DNA of 64,000 nucleotides from Trichomonas vaginalis G3 (lineage: Eukaryota > Parabasalia > Trichomonadida > Trichomonadidae). The stretch spans positions 22,475,300 through 22,539,299 of the forward strand of contig NC_067204.1 in NCBI RefSeq assembly GCF_026262505.1, read 5' to 3'. The notes beneath the pieces were generated by a model. That model did no database searches. It saw nothing but the letters and a program-made list of their open reading frames with translations, and was not told the DNA's origin. Shown piece by piece: positions 19,108 through 28,300 of this stretch. The position numbers were made by a program, and so were the translations under genes. Positions within the stretch are counted from its first letter, which is position 1, and the number at the start of each line of letters is the position of its first letter.

Positions 19108-19632
19108 ATGGTAGCTTGGGCAGCTTTAGGCGCAATGGGAACAAAAGCATTAGCATTTGGAGCAAAAGCACTTGGGGCTTATGACGCAGTAAATAAAATG
19201 AGTGGAGGAAGAGTTTCGAAGACATTAGATGCAAATAAAGGAAAGATTGGAGGCTGGGTTGCAAAGAAGTTAAGATTAAATAAAATAGGGCTCATAAATA
19301 AAGCATCCAATTTGGTTGCGACTGAGTCAGAAAATGCTTTAGGAAAGGACGATGAGTTTGCAAAACATGCAAAAGACTTTAATGACCAGATGAAAGGTGA
19401 AACAATGCATTTAAATAGAGTCGATGGAACTAAAGAAAATGTTTCTTCTCCACCAGTAGTTCTTCCGTATGGTCCCTATGGAATGTATGGAAACCCTTAC
19501 GAAAGACCATTTGACCCATTGACTGGTGGAAGTAACTGGTATCATTACGGACGAAGAAGAAAGACAGTTAAGCTGGAGACAGACGTGAAGAAAGCAACTA
19601 AAAAGAAACCAAGGAAGAGAGTTATAAAGTAA
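19108..19632 (+). CDS. Candidate Polinton virion core / membrane-active protein
   Basis: 174 residues from an ATG at 19,108. The first 30 residues are an Ala/Gly-rich amphipathic or hydrophobic helix (MVAWAALGAMGTKALAFGAK). A basic helix follows (KIGGWVAKKLRLNKIG), then a Pro/Tyr/Gly-rich stretch (LPYGPYGMYGNPYERPFDP) and a strongly basic tail (KKATKKKPRKRVIK). The layout resembles adenovirus-type internal proteins that combine a membrane-active helix with a DNA-binding tail. That comparison is by composition only and is inference. It ends the plus-strand run that starts near 18,000. Confidence 0.5.
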   Translation: MVAWAALGAMGTKALAFGAKALGAYDAVNKMSGGRVSKTLDANKGKIGGWVAKKLRLNKIGLINKASNLVATESENALGKDDEFAKHAKDFNDQMKGETMHLNRVDGTKENVSSPPVVLPYGPYGMYGNPYERPFDPLTGGSNWYHYGRRRKTVKLETDVKKATKKKPRKRVIK

Positions 19633-19643
19633 TGAATTCAACA

Positions 19644-19735
19644 GACCCAAAGGGTCAGAGCCGCTTTGCGGCTAGGGTGAAAAAAGAGGTGAAAAAAGAG
19701 GTGAGATTTCACCACTTCACCTAAATTTATTTTTG
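19644..19735. repeat. Double hairpin plus GGTGA/TCACC block after the core-like gene
   Basis: Immediately after the stop at 19,632 lie two GC-rich hairpins, GACCC-aaa-GGGTC (19,644-19,656) and GCCGC-ttt-GCGGC (19,660-19,672). A block of three GGTGA units facing two TCACC units follows. The position after a gene end suggests a terminator-like or RNA-structure role, but both repeat types also occur elsewhere in the element in other settings. Confidence 0.6.
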
Positions 19736-19811
19736 CGCTATGTTTTCATACGTGTGAGGGTGGTGATATCATTAATTTTTAAATAAATGACAGAACAAAA
19801 ATATAACATTT

Positions 19812-20246
19812 CTACTCAGCAGGAATGAGACCCTTACTGACTATGTATTCGTTTAATGCTTGATGAAAACAATGGTACATATTATCGTATGGGTATACAC
19901 AACGTCTGTTTCCATCGTCGTCGTATATGTAGAGCTCAAATCCAGTCCAACCTTCTTTTGTACAATATGTAGCTTTATTTAAGTATGCATTTATGTAGAT
20001 AAGGCAATTTTCTTCATCGCTCCAGAAATAATTTTTGTTCTTTGTTGAAATAGTTTTCGTTCCTCTGCGACCATAAGGAATGTATGCAATGAACTTTGCG
20101 TCATAAGGGATTGTAATATATTCAGGGTTTCTTTCATCGTCAATGGGTCTGTCTTTGTTAAAATGCATGTTTCTCAGTTTTACTTGAGTTTTGAATAGTT
20201 CACGGAAACGTTCTGGGAAAGAGTCATAGTAAATGTAGTCGGACAT
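19812..20246 (-). CDS. Polinton protein of unknown function
   Basis: 144 residues from an ATG at 20,246. It is rich in Tyr and mixed-charge residues, starts MSDYIYYDSFPERFRELFKT and has beta-like phrases KFIAYIPYGRRGTKTIST and GWTGFELYIYDDDGNRRCVY. Two Cys and two His near the C-terminus (CVYPYDNMYHCFHQ) could bind metal, but no known finger pattern is seen. It is an accessory gene between the core-like gene and the methyltransferase. Confidence 0.5.
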   Translation of the reverse strand: MSDYIYYDSFPERFRELFKTQVKLRNMHFNKDRPIDDERNPEYITIPYDAKFIAYIPYGRRGTKTISTKNKNYFWSDEENCLIYINAYLNKATYCTKEGWTGFELYIYDDDGNRRCVYPYDNMYHCFHQALNEYIVSKGLIPAE

Positions 20247-20299
20247 GTCTTTGTAATGAAATAAAAAATTTAAAAAAAATAAAAATAAGGTTATTTTTA

Positions 20300-20362
20300 T
20301 TTAGTGAGGACGGTAGTGAAGTCGTTAGTGAAGTCGTTAGTGAAGTCATTAGTGAAATCATT
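20300..20362. repeat. 12-bp tandem repeat
   Basis: Four head-to-tail copies of a 12-bp unit (gttagtgaagtc and close variants) lie in the spacer between the 144-residue gene and the methyltransferase. Nothing else is seen in this spacer. Confidence 0.6.
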
Positions 20363-20405
20363 TATGTGTCAGACGGTTTTGTAAATATTTAAGGTTAAGT
20401 TGGTT

Positions 20406-21101
20406 TTATGGTTGTGTTGTAAAATATACGTTACCGGTTTCGTAAAGTGTCAAAACCGCTAAGTGGTGTACGGAGGCGCGCAGTGCCACAGTACACGACT
20501 TAGGGATACTAACTTGGTATTGAAAATCCCATGTGTTATAGAACGGCGGGTCCACTATAAAGAAAACATTTTCCTTGTCTTTATATTTTTCATACAACTC
20601 TGTCCAATGACATCTCACAAACTCTATACCCTCAATATATTTTTCTATGTCCTCTTTGAAAACATTTGTATAGTTAAGATATAAAACTTTTGACATAAGT
20701 GTTTCAATGTCATGAACTCTTATAGAACCACTATATAATAGTCTAGCAGATATACTATTCCAGTCTATATATTCTGCTTTTTTCAAAACCTCTCTCACAA
20801 TATTTTTCTTATCTAATGGTATACGTTCCATCTTACCTATAGGTATCTTTTCTTTTAACTCTTTCAATATATTGTTTGTGTCTGGAATATGTTTGAGACG
20901 GTCCATATAGTTGTCGAAGTCATTGCATATAATCTTTGAGTCAGGAAATACGGTATGACATAAATGGGATATATAGAAACTTCCACCGAACAAATCTACA
21001 AATGTTAGACCATTCGGTAGTTTCTTAAGTTCTCTCAATATAATATCTTTACATCTACTCTTATTTCCAAAGAACGGTAACGGTGGTTTTGTAAAATTCA
21101 T
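20406..21101 (-). CDS. D12-class (Dam-like) DNA adenine methyltransferase
   Basis: 231 residues from an ATG at 21,101. The N-terminus PPLPFFGNKSRCKDIIL and motif I (TFVDLFGGSFYISHLC) form the S-adenosylmethionine site of D12-class enzymes, and motif IV reads FFIVDPPFYNTWDF, the DPP[YF] catalytic motif of N6-adenine methyltransferases. Members methylate adenine in short DNA targets. As the last gene before the right end it is cargo rather than core machinery; it could mark or protect element DNA or change host expression. The C-terminal 30 residues do not resemble the family and coincide with a GC-rich inverted repeat (about 20,466-20,496). Treated here as part of the element. Confidence 0.75.
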   Translation of the reverse strand: MNFTKPPLPFFGNKSRCKDIILRELKKLPNGLTFVDLFGGSFYISHLCHTVFPDSKIICNDFDNYMDRLKHIPDTNNILKELKEKIPIGKMERIPLDKKNIVREVLKKAEYIDWNSISARLLYSGSIRVHDIETLMSKVLYLNYTNVFKEDIEKYIEGIEFVRCHWTELYEKYKDKENVFFIVDPPFYNTWDFQYQVSIPKSCTVALRASVHHLAVLTLYETGNVYFTTQP

Positions 21102-21356
21102 TTATATATAATAATAAAAATGTTTTTACCCGAAAAGTGACAGAAAAGTGACAAAACATGAAAACATATATAATTTGTGAAAAGTGAAACAAAAAGTGAC
21201 ATTTAAAAAGTGACACCATTAATATGATGTAAATAACAACGGTTTTGGTTTTGTCACCGGCTGGTCGGCTGGGGTTCGGTCCTCCTCTTGGGTCTTGGGC
21301 AAAATTTCTTATGGGCTAGAGGGCGCAACGCGCCTGAAAGCCCCACTTACCTGACC
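21102..21356. other. Right-terminal region of the Polinton with AAAGTGAC iterons
   Basis: No gene is seen. Positions about 21,134-21,222 carry roughly five copies of an (a)aaagtgac or close motif. They are followed by a GC-richer tract (about 21,240-21,356) with the hairpin GGCGC-aac-GCGCC (21,322-21,334). Terminal iterons and a compositional step are what one would expect next to a Polinton terminal repeat, but the other end is needed to define it. Confidence 0.45.
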
Positions 21357-21360
21357 TCAT

Positions 21361-22127
21361 AAAACAATTATAAATATGAAGATAAAAAGAATTTCATAAA
21401 ATATTAATAAATATTGAGATGAAAAGAATTTCATAAAACAATTATAAATATTATGATGAAAAGAATTTCATAAAACAATTATAAATATGAAGAGAAAGAT
21501 AATTTCATAAAACAATTATAAATATGAAGATAAAAAGAATTTCATAAAATATTAATAAATATTGAGATGAAAAGAATTTCATAAAACAATTATAAATATT
21601 ATGATGAAAAGAATTTCATAAAACAATTATAAATATGAAGAGAAAGATAATTTCATAAAACAATTATAAATATGAAGATAAAAAGAATTTCATAAAATAT
21701 TAATAAATATTGAGATGAAAAGAATTTCATAAAACAATTATAAATATTATGATGAAAAGAATTTCATAAAACAATTATAAATATGAAGAGAAAGATAATT
21801 TCATAAAACAATTATAAATATGAAGATAAAAAGAATTTCATAAAATATTAATAAATATTGAGATGAAAAGAATTTCATAAAACAATTATAAATATTATGA
21901 TGAAAAGAATTTCATAAAACAATTATAAATATGAAGAGAAAGATAATTTCATAAAACAATTATAAATATGAAGAGAAAGAAAATTTCATAAAGCAACGAT
22001 AAATATAAAGATAAAAAGAATTTCATAAAACAATTGTAAATATGAAGAGAAAAAGAATTTTATCAAACAATGTTAAAAATGAAATGAAAAAGAATTATAT
22101 CAAACAATGATAAATATGAAAAGAAAG
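21361..22127. repeat. AT-rich tandem array with a 148-bp higher-order unit
   Basis: The phrase gataaaaagaatttcataaa recurs at 21,381, 21,529, 21,677 and 21,825, giving an exact 148-bp period. Each 148-bp unit is itself made of diverged sub-units of about 30-37 bp that share aatttcataaaacaattataaata. After about 21,975 the copies degrade. The array lies between the Polinton end and the remains of an ankyrin gene, and diverged sub-units continue to about 22,320. Confidence 0.9.
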
Positions 22128-22231
22128 AGAATACGTTTCATGTTAACATCAGCACCATGGGCAACTAAGAATTGAACAATTTCCATTGAATTCGCTTTGA
22201 TTGCAATACTAAGAGGGCATTCATTAATATC
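22128..22231 (-). pseudogene. Isolated ankyrin repeat fragment inside the tandem array
   Basis: The minus strand encodes about one ankyrin repeat (CPLSIAIKANSMEIVQFLVA followed by HGADVN). It is bordered on both sides by diverged sub-units of the AT-rich array. It lies in a different frame from the larger ankyrin gene just downstream in coordinates and is very probably a detached 3' part of it. The two ankyrin segments leave the consensus at the same point, just after the [AE]D[IV]N position, where the array sequence takes over. Confidence 0.65.
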
Positions 22232-22277
22232 AAGAGAATTTCATTAAATAGTGGTAAATATGAAGAGAATGAAAATA

Positions 22278-23126
22278 TCATAAAACAATGATAAATACGA
22301 AAAGAAAGAAATTATAAATTTTGTTGATATCTTCTCCATTAGAAAGTAAATAAGATGCAATATGATAATTTCCGAAATACATACTTTCTGCTATTGAATC
22401 AAATGTTTGACCTAAGTTTGATTTAAGGTACTCAGCAATTTCATAGTTTCGATAATCCAATGCTGTATTAATCATGTTATCAAATGATTTACCATCTTCT
22501 ATCATTTGCATAAAAATGTTTGTATTTCCGCCTTGAACAGCATATTCTTCGGATTTATCTGTGTATTGAGCTCCTAAATTTTTCAAGTAATTGAAACACA
22601 ATTCTGATCCATATTTAATTGAACAATCAAGTGGCCTGATATCATTAATTCTTTTTTTAATATCAAGTTTTGGGAATTTCCTCTTAAGATCATTAACTTT
22701 ATCCCATGCAATATAGTATAAAGGCGATTCTGTTGAATATAACTTCAGAATTTTTTCTTCTTTCATTATAGGTTTGAATTTTTCAAATTTGAGACCTTTA
22801 TAATGTAAAAGTGTCGCTAATTTCTGATTTTTCGGCTGGATGATGCATGAAAATTCGTTTGTTATCTTTTGATAAAGTTCTGTAAATAATCTAATTTCTT
22901 TAACTCGAATTTGTGAAAAAATATCAATCAAGTGAAGTACCATTTTGATAGATATTTTGCAAGTTGTAATTAATTCGATAATTTGTGAGGATATCTGTAA
23001 AATATTTTTTGAATTGACGCCCCAAATAATTTTTGATGCTTGATCTGGGTATTCGAATGCTTCAATGGGCTTAAGGTCATTGTAATTACACCTATTTTCA
23101 TTTTTTGGTTGCTCTGAACTTGACAT
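22278..23126 (-). CDS. Ankyrin protein (DUF3447-type), probably 3'-truncated
   Basis: 282 residues from an ATG at 23,126. The N-terminal two-thirds resembles the trichomonad proteins in which an alpha-helical DUF3447-like region precedes ankyrin repeats; degenerate repeats are visible from about residue 170 (RPLDCSIKYGSELCFNYLKN, NMINTALDYRNYEIAEYLKS, SMYFGNYHIASYLLSNGEDI). The last 15 residues are hydrophobic low-complexity sequence encoded by the neighbouring AT-rich array, and one more ankyrin repeat lies detached at 22,128-22,231. Relatives usually carry many more repeats, so the gene has probably been cut by repeat expansion or rearrangement. Ankyrin proteins are protein-binding scaffolds; the partner is unknown. 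Confidence 0.75.
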   Translation of the reverse strand: MSSSEQPKNENRCNYNDLKPIEAFEYPDQASKIIWGVNSKNILQISSQIIELITTCKISIKMVLHLIDIFSQIRVKEIRLFTELYQKITNEFSCIIQPKNQKLATLLHYKGLKFEKFKPIMKEEKILKLYSTESPLYYIAWDKVNDLKRKFPKLDIKKRINDIRPLDCSIKYGSELCFNYLKNLGAQYTDKSEEYAVQGGNTNIFMQMIEDGKSFDNMINTALDYRNYEIAEYLKSNLGQTFDSIAESMYFGNYHIASYLLSNGEDINKIYNFFLFVFIIVL

Positions 23127-23780
23127 GTCAAGCTTTTAAAAAAATTTATCTGTGGCACTTTTTTCGGTTAAAAATTCAATATCTAACTTTTGTGGCCAAA
23201 AATTTTTCTTATTTTAATTCTGTATTCATAATATATAAGTATTTATAATGCATATTCTATCTTCTGATTTGTAAAAATTCATTGTCCGTCACTGGAATAT
23301 CATGTTTTGGCTCGAAAGTGTTGAATAAAGTTCGACGATACATAGTGTGAAGATGCAAACATATAACAATTCTTTAGGCCAAAAAATCAAATATGATTTA
23401 ATATAATTTCGGGCATCAGGCTAGTTTGTCATTAGGCAAAATATATGATCAAGAATCATTCGATTTTAGATCAAATCACTATTTTGCAAAAAAAAAAGAA
23501 AGTCATCAAACCCTCAGTATATGCTATTACACTTAAATACATATATCTTTAGAGAATATATTAGACTTTATCAGCTCATACTTATAATAAAACTGCAGTT
23601 GTATCATTTAAAGTTGAATTCATTTTAACTATTTTGTTGATTTGATAACTTTAAATTATAAGAAAACAATATTATCCACGGAATTTTCTGTATTAGATGC
23701 TAAAACATATCAGAAATATGCTAATAATTGAATATCTCAAATAATTTTTCCAAAATAATACTATTTACAATAAAACAAAA
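23127..23780. other. Gene-free AT-rich spacer
   Basis: About 650 bases between two minus-strand genes. It is AT-rich with short homopolymers, and I see no ORF, RNA gene or repeat of note. Confidence 0.6.
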
Positions 23781-25049
23781 TCAATAATCTGTTGATCCGT
23801 AGAATTCTATAGCATTAAGACATATTCTCGGTAGCTTTGATTCGTTCTTTCCGAGTAATCTGAGTCTAAGATACCAATAACAAGAAGCATTGCAGGCTCT
23901 AAATGTTGCCACAGTATTTGGATCATTTAAAACATGGCAGTCTTCATGTTTGTCTAAGAGATCCCAATGAATTTCGTCATTTGAACCTTCAATGGCCCAA
24001 CTAATCATATGATTAGTATATCTATTATGGTATGATGTCTTTATGGTATAAGCTGATATTGAAACTCTTTCTGTCATAAAATGGAAAATAATTGCAGGTG
24101 AATTTTCAGTAATTTTGCTAATTGATGTAATAAAGTAATCTATTTTATTTGGATCTAATATTCTGCTCAGATTAGTTGTGTCTCCTGTTGTTGACGTGAT
24201 TTCAACAATTTTATCATTAACTAAATCGGCTGATTCGTATTTCATCTTGAGAGTGTAGAATATTCCTTTGAATAAATCATTTGGCTCCTCGATTGGTTCT
24301 TGGTTTGGAACAAATTGGTTTTTATTTTCTGGAAGAGATTCTTTATTCATACCAAGCTTGTAAATCAATGATTTCCATAGTTCTAATGTAATCATTGAAG
24401 GCGAGAGTTTATTAATTAGCTCTGTGATTTCTTCATTCGTTGAATTTGAAATTGGAAAGTACTTCAAAAGAATAGACGAGTCATTTCCATACAATGCTAT
24501 GGATTCTAGTATAATGGTTGAAATTTCTTTGCAATATTTGTTTGTTTCGGAAGAAATTTTTTCCAAAAATAAATTCACGAATTCCAGTCCGACTTTTGCT
24601 AATTCCTTAAGATTTATCTTGTCAATGTTGTTTATAGCGTATTCTAATTCTTTGTTGAAACTTATATTTAAAATAAATTTTGCTTTTATCTTCCAAATAA
24701 CTGAAAATGCATCAATTTCTTGTTGTACGTATTCTGATGCAATCTCAGCAATTTCTGAGTTTCCAAGTTGATTTGCGATATCAAAAATCAGATCTGCGTT
24801 TGAAACATCAATTGATAGAGGTTCTCCTTGTAATGATTTATATATTATCTCAAAGCAATTCATTGGGTCGTTGATTTTAAACTCGTTTAATGATGCATCT
24901 GATTTTATTGCTTTTGCAACAGCTGGTGAAAGAAAAATAGCAATAACTCTATTGCATTTATAAGTTTTTGTATCTGTTACGAATGAGAAGTCTTCATCAA
25001 CCTGGCAGCCTATTAAGTTAGAGAAGCCTTTTGATGACAAGAAAGTCAT
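23781..25049 (-). CDS. BTB-like / F5-8 type C (discoidin-like) domain protein
   Basis: 422 residues from the ATG at 25,049; a slightly longer open frame would need a TTG. The N-terminus matches the BTB-like fold common in trichomonads (DFSFVTDTKTYKCNRVIAIF followed by LSPAVAKAI), with a helical BACK-like region to about residue 240. The C-terminal part, from about 265, looks like a galactose-binding/discoidin domain: VSISAYTIKTSY, MISWAIEGSNDEIHWDLLDK, and a final CLNAIEFYG strand. The BTB plus F5/8-C pairing is widely amplified in Trichomonas and Tritrichomonas. There is no signal peptide, so an intracellular adaptor is likely. It is divergent from the CFAP46-like gene, 263 bases apart. Confidence 0.75.
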   Translation of the reverse strand: MTFLSSKGFSNLIGCQVDEDFSFVTDTKTYKCNRVIAIFLSPAVAKAIKSDASLNEFKINDPMNCFEIIYKSLQGEPLSIDVSNADLIFDIANQLGNSEIAEIASEYVQQEIDAFSVIWKIKAKFILNISFNKELEYAINNIDKINLKELAKVGLEFVNLFLEKISSETNKYCKEISTIILESIALYGNDSSILLKYFPISNSTNEEITELINKLSPSMITLELWKSLIYKLGMNKESLPENKNQFVPNQEPIEEPNDLFKGIFYTLKMKYESADLVNDKIVEITSTTGDTTNLSRILDPNKIDYFITSISKITENSPAIIFHFMTERVSISAYTIKTSYHNRYTNHMISWAIEGSNDEIHWDLLDKHEDCHVLNDPNTVATFRACNASCYWYLRLRLLGKNESKLPRICLNAIEFYGSTDY

Positions 25050-25312
25050 TGGCAATTTTTCATGAGATAGAATCTACTAAAAATAATAAACATTAATTTA
25101 TTTTTTGGTAAATATCTTAGTGCATCGTTTTTGTTCAAATGAAAGAAGATGTTGGTTAATTTCGAATTATTCTGATAAATAAAGCCATGTTATTCATAAA
25201 TTATGATTTGATTCTAGCTGCTTAGTATGTTTTATGGTATTTTGCTTTATAATGTTCATTTTTTCTATGAGATTTCCGTTGAAAAATTCAAAAATCTTGA
25301 TTTTGAAATAAA

Positions 25313-28300
25313 ATGGAACAGAGTATCCGCTTGATTTTGTCATCTGAGACGAAACCAACGGAACAAAATCTTGTAGTAGTTTGCAATAAAATACTTTCTT
25401 CTCCTGGAGAACATTTCTCTTCGGATATTTATTTATTACTTGCAGAAAGATTCTTCGATCTCCCAAAGCCATATCAAAAAGCAAATGTAGATCGCGCTGA
25501 AAAAGTCATTACTATATATACTCACCTACAAGAACCATTAAATCAATATCAGATAAGATCGTTAATTGTACAAGCATTAATTAGCAGCTTCAGAGGAGAA
25601 TCAGAGCGTGGTGTTAAAGCAAGAGAACTCAATATTAAAGCAATAGACATTTTACAGAGAGCTTTTAAAGCAATTCAAGAACATCCACTATATCAACCAC
25701 TTGCTCTCCGAGCATGTTTTGTATTATATGATATTGCACGACCATTCTTTCCAAATGAAGAGAGATATAATCTACAATCTATTTTAGCAATTGCAGTTCC
25801 TTTGCTTGAAACTCACTTACAACCGAAACTCAATGTGAATCTTCGTCTATACATTGCATTATGTCTTTTATACGGTTTTATTCTTGATGATGTTTCAAAA
25901 TCAGAAGAAGCTTCGAAATTAATTCAAAAATTATTCACACATATACCATCAAATCTTCTACAATTACGATATTCGCTTTTACACATCTTAGTTCACTTCT
26001 CTAGGAAGTCTGTTGCTCCTTTACTCAAAATGAAACTTGAATTAAATGATCAAGTTCAAAAATCAATTATTTTATATCAAGGATCATATTCAACAAATCA
26101 AACAAATCCTAAAGATATCCAAGAATCCTTCAAAATGCTTTGCCAAGTCCTCGATCAGAAGAAAGACAATGATGATACAACAGCAGCCGAAATAACAATT
26201 GGAGAAATAGGAAGATACGCGCTACACATTGGGCAGATGCAGCTTGCTAATGATTGCCAGCAGAGAGCATCTTCTGCTCGTTCTTCCCTCGCAAAATATC
26301 ATGCAAGTTTGATTTTGGCAGAAATAAATTTAAGTAAAAATTTGCCAAGCGATGAAAGAATCAATCAAATCACCAATTTGTCGCATATCATGACACAAGC
26401 ATTCCAACAGAATGAAACATCAATTGTTCAAGATAGCTGTGTCTGTTTGTGGTCGAATATTTTGATGGTTTTGGACAGACCAAATGATATAATGAAACCT
26501 CTTCAAACCGCCATTGAAATTTTGAACAAAATTGGATCACAACTCTATCAAATGCAATCCCAAATGATGTTTGTTATGTCTAAAGTGTTGAACAGCCTTG
26601 GAGAACCTAATAGAGCTTTAGATCAATTAAAACAAGCATCCAACATTGATTATTATGTTCCTGAACATCCATCAAAATTGACTCATCCTTTTGACAGATT
26701 TTTAATACCAGAAACAAGACAAACAACAATTATTTTAGATCCTTTAGTACAGCAACAAGATCCATTAGACCGATGCATGCAATTCTTGTACCAAAAGAAT
26801 ATAACAGAAGATACTCTTGACATGGCTTTCATGATGGTCAAAGATTTCACTGAAAAAGTTGCTCAAATGGAAGCAGATAATGCAGCTTATGTATCAAAGA
26901 TATGGTATGAATTAGTTAAAAACGCTATTAATATCAAGTGCTATGATAGAGCTGTCCAATTCTGCCTTCAACTGTCTGATATTCATTGGGATCCTGTTGT
27001 TTATGATTATGCAATTGAAATTCAATGCGAAACAATGATTTTGGGAATCCAAGCGATTTTTAATCCCAAAGAACACTTGGATCAAAACAGATTGTATTGT
27101 GTTGAATTCATTAATTTCGTTTTGACACAGATGAAGGAAATAAAGAAGAATAATTTCCCTCAACAAGGACCTGTTTTTGTTTGGAATGTTTTGTATTCGA
27201 AATATTTCGAAGAATTGTCAACTGGCTCAAGTACAAATTCTGTTTCAAAATCATCAAAATCTTCTGGTTCAAATGCAAAGAATTCATCCGCAGTTTCTAT
27301 GGAATTTGTTGATCCTGCATACCAAACAATTGCAAACATTTATAGCATAAGAAAAGACAGATTAGGATTTAATGCAATTGCCACATTTTGGAACACATAT
27401 TTAGTTAAAACTCCGCCACAAAATTGTCATGATATAGTTGAATTCATTGGCGAATGCTGCACAGCTATTTACGATATCATTGATTTCTATCCAGCAAGGC
27501 AATTAAGTGGACATTTAACTAACTATTACGTGAATATTATTCTTTCAATGTGCGCAGAGAATCAAAACCAAGCTGCGCAAACGCAAACTAATCAAAACAG
27601 TAACACAAAAGGAAAGAAACCTCCGGCAATGGATCCAGCAAAACAGAAACTTCTTAAAACAGCGGAAGATATTATAATGAAAGCAATTCCTTATGTTGTA
27701 ACTATTTCAGAAAAGAAATGTTTAGTTGATAGACTTGTTGATATATTCCAGAAGAGAAATGCATTGCCTCCAAACATTTCAGACAATGATTTCTCGAATT
27801 TGATCAATATTCAAACAATTATGAATGAAAAAGTACAACATAAAGCAGAAACACTTGCACAGATCTTTACTACATGCACTGATCCAATGGTTCAAGCTTT
27901 GGTTAGTGAGAAAGCTTTGAAATTGGATTTGCATCAGTTATCTATTGATTCTGCAACAAAATGTATAGAAATCATCAATAAACCAGTAAATAAAGATGAT
28001 TTTTATCATTTAGGATTAAGCCATTTCTGCAGGGGAATGACGTATTTAAAGCTCATTCAACCAACACTTCAAGAATTCTCTTGCCAAGATAACTTGAGAA
28101 AAGACAGTTCATTTGATTTCCTTAAATCAATTGAATACTTCAATAAAGCGACATCAATTGAGAATGCAAGATTGGCACTTCAATATTTCTGTGCCTGTAT
28201 AAGCGAAGGTGAAGAATATCCTGTATTTAGAATGATGATTGCTCCTCATTTACAAAATGCTTTGAAATTATCAAAAGAAATTGGAATCGATGATAAAAAC

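Larger units (their letters stand above)
1..21356. mobile_element. Maverick/Polinton element, right-hand part
   Basis: A large virus-like DNA transposon. It carries a double-jelly-roll-type major capsid gene, minor capsid candidates, protein-primed DNA polymerase B, a retroviral-type integrase and a packaging ATPase, the diagnostic Polinton set. It also carries KilA-N proteins, a D12 methyltransferase and tail-fibre-like genes. Genes lie on both strands, tightly packed. The left terminus lies outside the window. The right terminus is put just before the AT-rich array that starts near 21,361, after a GC-richer tract at about 21,240-21,356, but with only one end visible the terminal repeat cannot be confirmed. 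The adenovirus-type cysteine protease usual in these elements was not recognised here. Several genes are interrupted (somewhere between five and ten breaks in all) while others are open, so this looks like a fairly young fossil. Confidence 0.9.
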
